Of a stretch of DNA of 64,000 nucleotides, positions 1-9,583 are shown piece by piece. The notes below the pieces were generated by a model, which made no database searches, had not been told where the DNA came from, and saw nothing but the letters and a program-made list of their open reading frames with translations. The stretch is from Paucilactobacillus suebicus DSM 5007 = KCTC 3549. GTDB lineage: Bacteria > Bacillota > Bacilli > Lactobacillales > Lactobacillaceae. Made by a program: the position numbers and the translations under genes. Numbering within the stretch: position 1 is the first letter of the stretch; each line of letters opens with the position of its first letter. The stretch covers positions 1 to 64,000 of the forward strand of contig NZ_AZGF01000002.1 of the NCBI RefSeq assembly GCF_001434475.1, given 5' to 3'.

Positions 1-27
1 TGTTGCACTTAACTTGACAATTGAGGA
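1..27. mobile_element. Terminal inverted repeat of an IS30-type element lying left of the window
   Basis: The first 27 bases (TGTTGCACTTAACTTGACAA and the following bases) match the terminal repeats at both ends of the decayed IS30 element at 519-1646. The orientation places the outer end near base 27 and the inside of the element to the left of base 1. The element itself is not visible. Confidence 0.6.
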
Positions 28-325
28 AAATTAAATATGTTAATAATACAAAAACAAACGAATTTAATATGGCCTCTAAAGGTAACGGAATATTAACCAA
101 TATTCGAAAAATAGTTTGTCCTAAAAATCTACCATTATAATTAAAATAATCATTTACACCACTTTTAATAATTTTTACAAATGACATACCTGTCATTGAT
201 TCATCATCATTCCAAAGTGGCGTAAAATAATTCCATATGGTCATAAATATAAAAACAAATGACATTATTATAAAAATCAACTTGTTCTTTAGAACTAGTA
301 TAACTCTATCTTTTTTTCTAACCAT
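1..325 (-). CDS. Membrane protein, DUF6056-like, interrupted (partial)
   Basis: An open reading frame starts with ATG at 325 behind an AAAGGAA ribosome binding site and runs off the left edge. The N-terminus has a basic stretch, then a transmembrane segment (about residues 12-28) followed by a PLWNDDE motif, and a second hydrophobic stretch near residues 80-97. This layout resembles the DUF6056 / GT-C-like membrane proteins found in lactobacillar polysaccharide clusters; that assignment is by resemblance only. From about base 27 leftward the frame reads into an IS30-type terminal repeat, so the gene is probably broken by an insertion just outside the window. Confidence 0.5.
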   Translation of the reverse strand, partial: MVRKKDRVILVLKNKLIFIIMSFVFIFMTIWNYFTPLWNDDESMTGMSFVKIIKSGVNDYFNYNGRFLGQTIFRILVNIPLPLEAILNSFVFVLLTYLIFLNCQVKCN

Positions 326-518
326 TGTATTCCTTTAACCTGCCTTGTTTTTCTTTAATAATTTCACTATTAAAATAAAAAATAATACCTATCAATCGTA
401 CGATTTAAACCTATATGATACTTCCAACACTATTTCAAACTAATTAACTACACTAACTTTTTATAACTTTTATTGTACTAATTTTTATAATTACAATAAT
501 AGGGAAATAAAAAATAAT

Positions 519-1646
519 TCCCGAATTGTCAAACCAAGTGTAACAACCATGAAGAAACTGACTAAGAGCCTATAGAAATTTTAATAAGCTCAGCAACAGA
601 AGCATAGTTCAGCACCTTTCAGTGCTTTTGGTTTAGTGCAGCTCGAAAATTATTGATGGTATTTCCAGAAAATTCACGGAGTTATTTTTCCTTAGGAATG
701 ATTCTCTAATCAAATCATTTAAGCTCCCGTTACTACCTTTTTTCAAGGAGAATATGGATATGCAAAGAAGACTTTGGGCCCTTATTTAGAAGCTTAAACT
801 CCGAATCGTTGTCAAAGGTAATCGTCCTGAAGATGGAATTATCCTTAACGATTATGTTTTGTAGGTACTTTAAACAAGTATCCGCATGATAATTGGGTAT
901 CTTAGCAATGATTTCATAGTGACTTTGTAGCTCCATCAGGGGTTATTAGCGCTGGTTCATTATAAATTCTCTTACTCTTAACTAAATCACCTTCCCAACC
1001 TCTAAAATGAGGGGTGATCTTCAATTGAAAATACCGTAATTGGTTTGTTTTTAAGTGAGTGACAGTGTCTATTACTCTTTACATAACGTCACAATTTGAC
1101 TGATAATTAATATTATAATATTCATCTTTTCTTGATCAATATAGCGATACACCGTTAGTGTAGACGGGTACGGCTCGCTAGGATGTTTCTTTTTGAACAC
1201 GTGAATGAAACCGACACTTTCAATTCAAGGACGTTTTTTAACTCTTTAGTTAGCGTGGATAAGATAACCAGTAGCGACTAAAAAGGCCTTTAGAATGACG
1301 ATTTAATCGTAGATGTTCATAGAACTAACTTTTATCAGCATAATAGTAATGTACAAAAAGGTAGTCATGATTGCATTGTTGAACAATTCCACGCTTTGCT
1401 TCACGTAAAATTGTACTAATTCTTCGATGTAGTCGACTCAAAATATCATCTTTAGACATGCTATCGATTAGATAGATCTCAATTTCACCACGTTTTTCGG
1501 GAGTTAGTTGTTGGTAATGATTTACAGTGCTCGATTTAGTTTGGGTAATGAAGACATTCTTTTTTGGTTTCGTCACTTAAAGTTTAGACCTTCATAGCTT
1601 ATCTTTTTAAGTTTTAATTTGTTGTACTTAGATTTTAAATCGGGGA
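519..1646 (-). mobile_element. Decayed IS30-family insertion sequence
   Basis: Two imperfect inverted repeats of about 25 bp (519-546 and 1620-1646) bound about 1.1 kb, the usual size of a lactobacillar IS30 element. Inside are remnants of an IS30 transposase on the minus strand. The repeats differ at roughly a third of positions and the transposase has many stops, so the element is old and immobile. No clear target duplication can be seen. Confidence 0.75.
733..1576 (-). pseudogene. IS30-family transposase remnant
   Basis: The N-terminal fragment (1325-1576) carries the IS30 helix-turn-helix region, including YQQLTPEKRGEIEIYL and REAKRG. A downstream fragment (733-936) carries ITFDNDSEF, matching the ITFDNGSEF block around the second catalytic aspartate of the DDE domain. 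The stretch between them and the C-terminal glutamate region are not readable in one frame. An intact member of the family has about 310-350 residues. The gene is non-functional. Confidence 0.8.
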
Positions 1647-1662
1647 ATTCAAAATAACTCTT

Positions 1663-2580
1663 TTAGAACACGTTATTCGATTTTCTTCCATTTTGTTCTA
1701 AGTCATATTCTTCAATAACTGGATGAAACACTATAGCCGCACTAAAACCCATAACTAAATACTTAAGTCGTAATATTTTATGATCTGACTTAAGTAATAT
1801 TCTTATAATGCCTTTGAAAACAGTGTTGAAATATTTAATTAATCCTCTCCAACCCCAAAACTGTCTGTAATTATATAATCTATTACGATACTCATAATAA
1901 TACCTTGGAATTCTGTTCACATCATCTCTTACAATATCAGTAAATTTATTAGAATTACATTTGTGTAAAACTCTGCTACTTGGAACGAAATAACAATTAA
2001 ATGCCTCAGAAACCCTTCTGGCAAAGTTTACATCATCACCCCAAATAAAAAAATCTTTTATGGGATAACCAAATTCTTTTACCGCATCAGCACTAACTAA
2101 CATGGAAACAAAAGTCCCATCAACAATCTTAAATAAGTTTGAATCAATATTATTCAACCAATTTTCCGAATCTAACGTTGGCCTATTCATATTTGCCGGA
2201 GTTCCATCTTTCCAGTATACATAACTTGAAAGAAATCCATAATCACCATCAAGTGTACTCGTTGCCTTAACTAATTCTTTAAGCGCATCTTCATCAGGGA
2301 TTGTGTCATCGTCCATTATCCATAAATGGTCGGCATTTAGCTTCATAGCTTCTTTAAATCCTCTATTAAATCCACCTGCTCCACCCAAATTTTCGCTCAA
2401 AAAGACTGGTTTTATTACTGAGTCGCTTAACGCAGACAAATATTCCTTGGTGCCATCGCTACTATTGTTATCAACAACTACAATAGCATCAAGTTTGTAA
2501 CTTTGATTTTTTATTGCTTTGAGACACTCCTTCAGCAAAGCTAACCTATTATTTGTCACGACAACTGCTACTGTGTTCAT
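1663..2580 (-). CDS. GT2 glycosyltransferase, galactofuranosyltransferase-like
   Basis: This is a family 2 (GT-A fold) glycosyltransferase of about 305 residues that probably adds a sugar, plausibly galactofuranose, to the lipid-linked repeat unit at the inner membrane face. The N-terminus has the nucleotide-sugar fold (VVVTNNR, VVVDNNSSDGT). It is followed by the GGAGGF block, a DDD metal site near residue 92, and a WGDD motif near residue 182, all typical of the GlfT-like branch. ATG at 2580 is preferred, 9 bp after GGAGG; an in-frame TTG lies one codon upstream. It is the last intact gene of the island, 15 bp after tagD. A UDP-galactopyranose mutase in the same cluster supports a Galf donor, but the acceptor and sugar are inferred. 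Confidence 0.8.
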   Translation of the reverse strand: MNTVAVVVTNNRLALLKECLKAIKNQSYKLDAIVVVDNNSSDGTKEYLSALSDSVIKPVFLSENLGGAGGFNRGFKEAMKLNADHLWIMDDDTIPDEDALKELVKATSTLDGDYGFLSSYVYWKDGTPANMNRPTLDSENWLNNIDSNLFKIVDGTFVSMLVSADAVKEFGYPIKDFFIWGDDVNFARRVSEAFNCYFVPSSRVLHKCNSNKFTDIVRDDVNRIPRYYYEYRNRLYNYRQFWGWRGLIKYFNTVFKGIIRILLKSDHKILRLKYLVMGFSAAIVFHPVIEEYDLEQNGRKSNNVF

Positions 2581-2595
2581 CAAAATGGTCCTCCA

Positions 2596-2982
2596 TTAGT
2601 TATGTAAATCATTTTTTATTTTTGTAGTTGAAATTCCAGTGGTACGTGGAAGATAAACAACTTTACAATATTCTTTTAAAAAGTCAAACTTTCCTGTCCA
2701 GTCATCACCCATGACGAACACATCAATATTAAACTTTTTAACATCTTCAATTTTTTGATCCCAATTTGTTTCAGGAATGACCTTATCAACATATTTAATA
2801 GATTCCAAGATATATTTTCTGTCATCAAATGAAGTGTACGCTTTTTTACCCTTTACAGCGTTAAACTCATCTGAAGATAGACCAACAATCAAATTATCTC
2901 CAAAAGATGCGGCTCTTTCTAAAAGTCTTATATGACCTTTATGTAATAAATCAAATGTACCGTACGTTATAACGTTAGTCAT
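2596..2982 (-). CDS. tagD: Glycerol-3-phosphate cytidylyltransferase
   Basis: TagD makes CDP-glycerol from CTP and sn-glycerol 3-phosphate in the cytoplasm. The 128-residue protein has the full family signature: GTFDLLHKGHIRLL with the nucleotide-binding HxGH-type motif near residues 8-21, a WDQKIEDV substrate region, and RTTGISTT near residues 113-120. Its length matches the family exactly. It overlaps the upstream glycosyltransferase by 8 bp and lies two genes from a CDP-glycerol glycerophosphotransferase, which would use its product. Within a polysaccharide cluster this suggests glycerol-phosphate decoration of the polymer rather than a stand-alone wall teichoic acid operon. Confidence 0.95.
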   Translation of the reverse strand: MTNVITYGTFDLLHKGHIRLLERAASFGDNLIVGLSSDEFNAVKGKKAYTSFDDRKYILESIKYVDKVIPETNWDQKIEDVKKFNIDVFVMGDDWTGKFDFLKEYCKVVYLPRTTGISTTKIKNDLHN

Positions 2983-4021
2983 CTTTAATTTCCCCCGTCT
3001 CTTCTTGAATAATTGATTCCGCTTTTTCTATGGCCGTTTTAGTAAAATATCCTTTTTTCAACTTCTGAGACATACTTAAACAACTTTGAACCATCTTTAA
3101 ATAATCTGAATCGGAAACTTGAGAAACTGTCTCGTCAAGATTGTCTAACGTATCAACCAAAATACCTAGATTATTGTCTCTGATTAAAGGAGCTAATGCT
3201 GCGTCTTTCCACAGAATTACAGGTAATCCAGAGCTTAAATACAATGATACTTTATGAGGATTATTATATAACTGATATAAACCCATTGGTCCTGCCATTT
3301 TTGTTGCAGAATCACCGTCCCATACTAATCCATATCCTTCAATAAACATTCTTGGCAGCACATCTGGATCAAAAGAACCATTGTATTTAAAATTATTCGG
3401 TAATATTTTATTTTTATCTATATTTCCAAAAAGATTTATTTTACTATTTTCATTTACTTTTATTTCGTACAAAAATTTTGACTTAGTTAAATTACCAGCA
3501 AAATTAAAAACAGCGGTATTTTTTTTATTTTTTGAAATATTCTGTTCATGAAAATAATCAAATATTCCTAAATTTACAACGGGTTTTCTTAATCCATTTT
3601 TCTCAAGTAAATCGGTCATACTTTGGTTTGAAGAAATCACAACATCATACGAATTTAACTGTTCAACAACCTCAGCAAGTGATGGAAATTTATCATCATT
3701 AAAACGTAAATAGTCAATGTCATGAATGAGAGTTATCAATCTTGCACCCTTTTTATGAAGATACTCAATCATTTTTCTTTCAAATCTTCGACCCATGTAA
3801 GTGGGGTATTGAATAAAAATATAATCATTTTTATCTACATTCTTAAACTTTTTTCTCAAAATATAATTAGTTGACAAAAGTCTCTTAAATTTATTATCAA
3901 TTTGGAATAGCTCTACATCTTGATACATTAGCTCTTTTGCAAACCTTAGAACATCCGATTTTGCTTTGCTTAACGCATTTCTATGTTTTTCCATTGAAAC
4001 TTCAATAATATATTTTTTCAT
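2975..4021 (-). CDS. Galactofuranosyltransferase-like glycosyltransferase (GT-B fold)
   Basis: The protein has 348 residues and no membrane segments. The order of features resembles beta-1,6-galactofuranosyltransferases of the WbbI type: an N-terminal Rossmann-like half with IFIQYPTYMGRRFE near residue 68 and TLIHDIDYLR near residue 97, then a C-terminal nucleotide-binding half with YNNPHKVSLYLSSGLPVILW near residues 250-270. It starts at an ATG overlapping the previous stop by 4 bp (ATGA), so the two genes are translationally coupled. With glf in the same operon, UDP-Galf is the likely donor. The acceptor is unknown. Confidence 0.75.
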   Translation of the reverse strand: MKKYIIEVSMEKHRNALSKAKSDVLRFAKELMYQDVELFQIDNKFKRLLSTNYILRKKFKNVDKNDYIFIQYPTYMGRRFERKMIEYLHKKGARLITLIHDIDYLRFNDDKFPSLAEVVEQLNSYDVVISSNQSMTDLLEKNGLRKPVVNLGIFDYFHEQNISKNKKNTAVFNFAGNLTKSKFLYEIKVNENSKINLFGNIDKNKILPNNFKYNGSFDPDVLPRMFIEGYGLVWDGDSATKMAGPMGLYQLYNNPHKVSLYLSSGLPVILWKDAALAPLIRDNNLGILVDTLDNLDETVSQVSDSDYLKMVQSCLSMSQKLKKGYFTKTAIEKAESIIQEETGEIKDD

Positions 4022-5196
4022 TTGTTAACCCGTTCCAAAATAAATTTTTTTAAGTATGCTGAATTTTCATCAAAGTGTTCATTAATTTTTTTGTTTAACA
4101 AACTCGTTTTTTTAATTTCATTTTTAACGTCAGAATCAAATAATATATTTAAAAATTTAGTTTCATTGACGGCATATGAAATATCTAAATCTCGTGGGTC
4201 AAGATAAAACCCTCTCTGCTTCATATATTCATCAATGTCATACATGAATAAAATGATTCTTTTATTAGGTAATAATGCGTAGTCAAAAATCAAACTAGAA
4301 TAATCGCTGACTAGTACATCTGTAACCATAAAAAGATCATTTAGATCCGGGTAGCTTGATACATCAATTATTTTATCTTGAATTCCGTCATAACTCAAAT
4401 CCTCAATAAAATAATGTCCGCGAACCATAAAATTAAATTTGCGACACACTTTTTCTACAAGATCACTACTAAAAGGAAAGTCAAACGTATTCGCGTTTTT
4501 GCTATTTTGATATTCTCTAAAAGTTGGAGCATACATTAACGTTGGTTTTTCAGGATCTAGTCCAATTTTTTTCATTAAAATATTTTTCTTGTCCTGCATG
4601 CCGTGAAGATTAAGCAATTCATCATTTCTCGGTAGACCTAATATTTTTATATTTTTCGAATTTGGAAAAATATTTGAAAAAATCCGCTTATCATACACTC
4701 CCGAACAATAAAGTAAGTCAAATTCAACTTTACTAAACCAATTTTTTACTAAAAATTCTAGGTTACCCTCATCTGGCCCAAGATGTTTCAAAGGTATCCC
4801 ATGCCAAGTGTTTATATACACATGTTTTTTATGATTAAAAGTAACCAATCTTTCTATGGATGTATTTGAGACCCAATATTTTGATTCTAATAAAACAAGC
4901 CAAAATTTAAAAGTATCTATTTTTATTTTTTCATTTTCGGGAATATATGCAAATTCACTAACATCATCAACACCCCAAAAAAACGAGAAATCAGAAAACC
5001 TAGGATCTGCCTTCAATTGCTTATAAATTGTGTATGGGCTATCGCTGACCTGCCTACCAGAGTAACTTGTAAATATAATCTGCTTAGAATTAACTCTCAC
5101 AAATAGCTTTAAAACTGAAATTATTATTTTAAAAACTGACAAGTACATATAACCCAATAACTGACTGTGTTTAATAATGTTTTTTATTTTTTGCAT
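4018..5196 (-). CDS. CDP-glycerol glycerophosphotransferase family protein (TagB/TagF-like)
   Basis: Members transfer glycerol phosphate from CDP-glycerol to a teichoic acid or polysaccharide acceptor at the cytoplasmic membrane face. The 392-residue protein has the catalytic HGIPLKHLG motif near residue 134, PTFREYQ near residue 225, and the C-terminal SDYSSLIFDYALL block near residues 295-310 that forms the CDP-glycerol pocket. An amphipathic N-terminus (about 35 residues) could anchor it to the membrane. Together with tagD nearby it forms a complete glycerol-phosphate branch inside the EPS operon. The start codon has only a weak ribosome binding site (CGGG). Confidence 0.88.
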   Translation of the reverse strand: MQKIKNIIKHSQLLGYMYLSVFKIIISVLKLFVRVNSKQIIFTSYSGRQVSDSPYTIYKQLKADPRFSDFSFFWGVDDVSEFAYIPENEKIKIDTFKFWLVLLESKYWVSNTSIERLVTFNHKKHVYINTWHGIPLKHLGPDEGNLEFLVKNWFSKVEFDLLYCSGVYDKRIFSNIFPNSKNIKILGLPRNDELLNLHGMQDKKNILMKKIGLDPEKPTLMYAPTFREYQNSKNANTFDFPFSSDLVEKVCRKFNFMVRGHYFIEDLSYDGIQDKIIDVSSYPDLNDLFMVTDVLVSDYSSLIFDYALLPNKRIILFMYDIDEYMKQRGFYLDPRDLDISYAVNETKFLNILFDSDVKNEIKKTSLLNKKINEHFDENSAYLKKFILERVNK

Positions 5197-5208
5197 GTTA
5201 ATACCCGA

Positions 5209-6633
5209 CTATATTTTCCTTTTTAATAGATTATTCATTTGATGAAGTATTGGTGCCTTTAACATAATCAGACCAGCTGCATAAATGACAAATCCTAGTG
5301 CAATTTGGACACCAAAATTAACGATAGAGGCCTTCATCATACTATTTAGTCTATCAACAACAATGAACATTATAAAGCCAGCCACCACATACTTCCAAAT
5401 TCCGGTAAATAATTGTCTTCTACGAATCGTATTCCTTATACAATATATTTGAACAGCTGTTACCGTGAACTCAGAAATAACCGTAGAAAGTGCCGCTCCA
5501 TTTGCACCATATGTTTCAATTAAGAATAAGTTAGTTATAACGTTAACAACCGCCCCAATTGAGACCGAAGCCGTGTACTCGCTTACCCTATTAACTGGCA
5601 TCAAGTATTGCGTACCCGTTACATTACTCCAGGCAATAAAGACAATTACCGGTGCCTCAATGAACATTATTTTCGCAGATCCTGCAAATTGATCTCCCAA
5701 AAACCAAGGCGCAAATTTTGTTGAAATGGCTGCTAAACCAAACATCATTGGTACTGAAAGAGAAGTAACAAAATCAAAAGAATTATACAGACTTTGTCTT
5801 ATTCCTTTCACATCTCCATCAGCAAATTTATGGGCAATATGAGGTAGCATAACAGAACCAGTAGCTGTAACTATCGCCAAGACAAGTTTTGTAATCTTAT
5901 CAGCATAATCAAACTCTCCGACCGAAACAGTTGTCGAAAATCGACCAAGCATAATTCTATTAACCACAAGATAGACCTGAGTGGTAATTGTCGGTATAAA
6001 TAATAGTAGTGAAGGGTAAAAATGTTTAAAAGGCCGCAGTATAGATATTTTAACAAGATTAACACTTTCCTTCAGGTAGGGCCATAACGTTAGATTCCCT
6101 AAGACCTGAGAAATACCTAAAAGAAAAATGTATTTTCCTAAATCATCCTGTCCCTTAACAAGAGTGAAAATCAAGGCTATTGATACAAGCTTTATCATCA
6201 TATTTCTCAATACTGTCTTTTTAAAGTCTTCCATTCCCATAAAATACCAAGAAACATCTAGACCACCAGCTATAATAAACAGCGACTGTATTAAAAAATA
6301 ATGCCTGTATGCATGGCTCAATTCAAACATAAAAAACAAAAAGATTACATACGCAAACGCAATTGTTATTGCTTGCAAAATTTCTATTTCCCAAAAGATT
6401 TTTGACCTTTTTTTCTTATCATCGCGATTATATGCAATCTCTCGATTACCATAAAGAGCTATTCCCATTTGCCCCAACAACAGAAAAAAGGTAACCCATG
6501 AGTTGGTATATGAATTTATACCAACACCATGCGCACCCAAAACTCGAGCTACATAGGGAACAGTTATTAAAGGAGCTAATAAAACTAGAACCTGGTAGCC
6601 CATATTATAAATATAGTTTTTAACAACTTTCAT
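5209..6633 (-). CDS. wzx: Polysaccharide repeat-unit flippase (Wzx)
   Basis: This is a multi-pass membrane protein of 474 residues with 12-14 predicted transmembrane helices and the N-terminal block YQVLVLLAPLITVPYVARVL typical of the polysaccharide-specific MOP flippases. It should move undecaprenyl-linked repeat units to the outer face for polymerisation by Wzy. Length and topology fit the family. It lies 2 bp after the glf stop, so it is part of the same transcript. Substrate specificity cannot be read from sequence. Confidence 0.9.
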   Translation of the reverse strand: MKVVKNYIYNMGYQVLVLLAPLITVPYVARVLGAHGVGINSYTNSWVTFFLLLGQMGIALYGNREIAYNRDDKKKRSKIFWEIEILQAITIAFAYVIFLFFMFELSHAYRHYFLIQSLFIIAGGLDVSWYFMGMEDFKKTVLRNMMIKLVSIALIFTLVKGQDDLGKYIFLLGISQVLGNLTLWPYLKESVNLVKISILRPFKHFYPSLLLFIPTITTQVYLVVNRIMLGRFSTTVSVGEFDYADKITKLVLAIVTATGSVMLPHIAHKFADGDVKGIRQSLYNSFDFVTSLSVPMMFGLAAISTKFAPWFLGDQFAGSAKIMFIEAPVIVFIAWSNVTGTQYLMPVNRVSEYTASVSIGAVVNVITNLFLIETYGANGAALSTVISEFTVTAVQIYCIRNTIRRRQLFTGIWKYVVAGFIMFIVVDRLNSMMKASIVNFGVQIALGFVIYAAGLIMLKAPILHQMNNLLKRKI

Positions 6634-6635
6634 TT

Positions 6636-7757
6636 CTACTTCTCACTAAATTCCTGCGAAACAACTGTCAGTGCAGCATGAATAACTTGATGCATATCAT
6701 AATAGCGATACTGTCCCAAACGTCCACCAAAAATAACATTCGGTACTTCGTCAGCTAATTTTCTATACTCTTTATATAACTTATCATTCTCACTGTTATT
6801 CACAGGGTAATATGGCTCGTCCCCACGATGCCATTCCTGTGGATACTCACGAGTTATGATTGTTTTATTTTTATCACCTTTGCCAAACTCAAAATGTTTG
6901 TGCTCAATAACTCTTGTGTAAGGTGTCTGTGCGTCAGTATAGTTCACAACCGCATTCCCTTGATAATTATCAATATCCAATTCTTCAGTTTCAAACTTTA
7001 AGCTTCTATATTGTAGTTCTCCAAGCTTATATTCAAAAAATTGATCTATCATACCAGTGAACACAATTTTTGGATATGTGGCGACATACTCATCCTTTTT
7101 CTCAAAAAAATCTGTATTTGTTTCAACAGAAATTAATTCACTAGATAGCATTTTTTCAACAATTTGTGTGTATCCACCAATTGGAATGCCCTGATAAATA
7201 TCGTTAAAATAATTATTATCGTATGTCAGTCTTACAGGAAGTCTCCGAATGATGAAGGCTGGGAGGTCGGTGGCTGCTTGCCCCCATTGTTTCTCCGTAT
7301 ATCCCTTAACTAATTTTTCGTAAATATCTCTGCCTATCAATGATATAGCTTGCTCTTCCAAATTTTGTGGTTTTTTCCCATTCATTTCCATACGTTGAGA
7401 CTCGATCTTTTTTTCAGCTTCAGCAGGAGTCACTACCCCCCACATTTTGTTAAAAGTATTCATATTGAATGGCATATTATAAATTTCACCATGATAATTT
7501 GCTACTGGACTATTAGTATATCGATTAAACTCAGCAAACTGATTAACATAATCCCAAATATCCTTATTACTTGTGTGAAAAATATGTGCGCCGTATTGGT
7601 GAACTTGTATACCATCGACTTCTTTCGTATATATGTTACCTGCAATATGATCACGTTTTTCGATTACTTTTACTTTTTTGCCCCTCTTGGCTGCTTCATA
7701 TGCGAAGGTTGCTCCAAATAATCCAGATCCAACAACAAGATAATCATAGTGTTCCAT
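6636..7757 (-). CDS. glf: UDP-galactopyranose mutase
   Basis: Glf is a flavoenzyme that interconverts UDP-galactopyranose and UDP-galactofuranose, the donor for Galf-containing polymers. The protein begins with an FAD-binding GxGxxG motif (VVGSGLFGATFAYEAAKRG) and has the family blocks YGAHIFHTSN, NMPFNMNTFN, GYTEKQWG and a C-terminal FGGRLGQYRYYDMHQ. An upstream in-frame ATG at 7835 would add 26 poorly conserved residues. ATG at 7757 follows AAGGTG and starts right at the FAD motif, so it is preferred (373 residues). The gene follows the upstream GT2 stop by 5 bp. Confidence 0.96.
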   Translation of the reverse strand: MEHYDYLVVGSGLFGATFAYEAAKRGKKVKVIEKRDHIAGNIYTKEVDGIQVHQYGAHIFHTSNKDIWDYVNQFAEFNRYTNSPVANYHGEIYNMPFNMNTFNKMWGVVTPAEAEKKIESQRMEMNGKKPQNLEEQAISLIGRDIYEKLVKGYTEKQWGQAATDLPAFIIRRLPVRLTYDNNYFNDIYQGIPIGGYTQIVEKMLSSELISVETNTDFFEKKDEYVATYPKIVFTGMIDQFFEYKLGELQYRSLKFETEELDIDNYQGNAVVNYTDAQTPYTRVIEHKHFEFGKGDKNKTIITREYPQEWHRGDEPYYPVNNSENDKLYKEYRKLADEVPNVIFGGRLGQYRYYDMHQVIHAALTVVSQEFSEK

Positions 7758-7762
7758 TACAA

Positions 7763-8770
7763 TTACACCTTCACTTTTCTTTTTTTTAGGAAATATAAAA
7801 TATTCAGTATTCTTATTAAGCCAAGCTTGGCACAAACTAATTTAACTAATTCAATTTTACTCAAAAACCTACATGCCAGTATATCATTTACAGATACTTT
7901 ATAAAAATTAAATTCTTTACTAATTAAAGATTTTTTTTGCCCAGTCGAGTACGGCGAATTATCTCTAAAATCATTCATAATAACTCCACTCAAGTTATGT
8001 ATTTTAAAGTAATTCAACGTGTCGTTTGTCACATTACTAGACCATTTATAAACATTCGCAACTTCAACAATTTTATCATACTCTAAACGCAATACTTGGG
8101 ATCTATCCGAAGAGAACTTCTTATAAAGCGACCCAACGGAATCCAAATTATACATATATAATGATTCCTTCAATGCACAGATTGAGGGATTCTTTAATAT
8201 TACATCAAGATTGAACAAAAAATCTTCTCCCAAACTAGTATTTTCAAAGGAATTATGTTTGAGCAAAGATTTTCTATATAGTTTATTATAAACAACGGAT
8301 ATTAGTCCATCTCGTAAGAGTCGTGCCATGTCATTACCAGCAACTAGCGTTCCTATGCTACCACCAGGAACGCTACTTTTTATAACGTTACCTTTAACAA
8401 TACTGTCGTACCCAAAGATAACTGTATCGCAGTTAAATTTTTCAATGGCGCTAACCGCTTCGCTAAGTAAATTCGTTTTACAAATATCATCACTATCCAA
8501 GAAAAATATAAACTCACCTTGACTTAAGTTAAGTCCAAAGTTTCTAGTATCTGAAACGCCCGAGTTCTTCTTATAAAAGTAATTTATTCGGTCATCTTTC
8601 TTAACAAAATCACTTATGATACCACTGCTATTATCTGTTGAACCATCGTCAATACATAATAGCTGCCAATCTTTAAATTTCTGATGTAGCACACTATTAA
8701 TCGTATAAATGAGGGTATCTTCGGAATTGTACACCGGCATTATAATGCTTACGAGTGGACTATAACTCAT
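7763..8770 (-). CDS. GT2 family glycosyltransferase
   Basis: A 335-residue family 2 glycosyltransferase of the EpsJ/CpsI sort. It opens with VSIIMPVYNSEDTL, has DDGSTDNSS for nucleotide binding, and FFLDSDDIC (DxD-type metal site) near residue 93. A further acidic block, SLGEDFLFNLD near residue 180, is the usual ED base region. The C-terminal third ends in basic residues, suggesting peripheral membrane contact. ATG at 8770 follows AGGAG. The sugar transferred cannot be predicted. Confidence 0.85.
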   Translation of the reverse strand: MSYSPLVSIIMPVYNSEDTLIYTINSVLHQKFKDWQLLCIDDGSTDNSSGIISDFVKKDDRINYFYKKNSGVSDTRNFGLNLSQGEFIFFLDSDDICKTNLLSEAVSAIEKFNCDTVIFGYDSIVKGNVIKSSVPGGSIGTLVAGNDMARLLRDGLISVVYNKLYRKSLLKHNSFENTSLGEDFLFNLDVILKNPSICALKESLYMYNLDSVGSLYKKFSSDRSQVLRLEYDKIVEVANVYKWSSNVTNDTLNYFKIHNLSGVIMNDFRDNSPYSTGQKKSLISKEFNFYKVSVNDILACRFLSKIELVKLVCAKLGLIRILNILYFLKKRKVKV

Positions 8771-8792
8771 ATATATCTCCTATAAAGTTAAC

Positions 8793-9560
8793 TTATTTTT
8801 CTGGTTTTTTAAACATTCTTAAAACAAACGAAAGCCCTTTTTTAATCCATTGCTGACTTTCCATGTGTACAAAATATACTTCCTTATAAGAATAGCCGGT
8901 ATAATCTAGCCAAACGTCCAACAATAATTCACTTATAAATCCATATACTCTCTTTTCGTAGACGGAATAATCACTTATATTGGTTCTCTTTTCTACTAAA
9001 TTAAGAACGTCAAACATCCATGAACAATATTCGTCGAATTTATCATATCTCATGATAAACATATTAAACATATGTGCAGAAGTTCGTTTCATAATGCGGT
9101 CATACGATTTTAAATAATCAGGATACATTTCTTTTATAACATCTCTAGTTTCATCTAAGGGTTCTCTGTGATGGGCATGTATATAATGATCATAATTAGA
9201 TTGAATATAATATTTTCTTTTTTGGGGAACAATTATATCAGTCTGATCAAACAAATTTTCTACTTGCTCTTTTGTTAAAGCAAGATCAATTTCTTTCTTT
9301 CTATTCAAGCTAAGGTAACGCCTATAATGGTCTAACCCAATAGCATCAGCGGATAGATTTTTCCATGCCCAATAAATGGCTGTCAATTCATTATAAGACC
9401 CATTTTTTATTGAAATATTTTGACCTGTATCGTCACCGGTATATCCCTCAAATGTAACTCCTGGGTGTAATGCTTTACCGACAAAAACAGGAACGTACAA
9501 ATTGGTGTCCTTAGGCATTTCATACTCTTTATGTGCCGCAACTAGTATCTTAATGTCCAT
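8793..9560 (-). CDS. DUF4422 domain glycosyltransferase
   Basis: This 255-residue soluble protein matches the DUF4422 family, common in capsule and EPS clusters and regarded as a glycosyltransferase family. Recognisable blocks are KILVAAHKEYEMP at the N-terminus, GSYNELTAIYWAWKN near residue 52, and GLDHYRRYL near residue 76. SNYDHYIHAHHREPL near residue 121 and the C-terminal SELLLDVWLDY region also fit. It has an AGG ribosome binding site and sits between a GT2 gene and wzz. The donor sugar is unknown; in related clusters such proteins are annotated as galactosyltransferases. Confidence 0.85.
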   Translation of the reverse strand: MDIKILVAAHKEYEMPKDTNLYVPVFVGKALHPGVTFEGYTGDDTGQNISIKNGSYNELTAIYWAWKNLSADAIGLDHYRRYLSLNRKKEIDLALTKEQVENLFDQTDIIVPQKRKYYIQSNYDHYIHAHHREPLDETRDVIKEMYPDYLKSYDRIMKRTSAHMFNMFIMRYDKFDEYCSWMFDVLNLVEKRTNISDYSVYEKRVYGFISELLLDVWLDYTGYSYKEVYFVHMESQQWIKKGLSFVLRMFKKPEK

Positions 9561-9583
9561 TATGTTATATACCTCAAAAAAAT

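Noticed and set aside
7350-7721. Plus-strand open frame of 123 codons opposite glf
   Set aside because: It is antisense to a clear glf gene, with no start signal and an unnatural F/I-rich composition.
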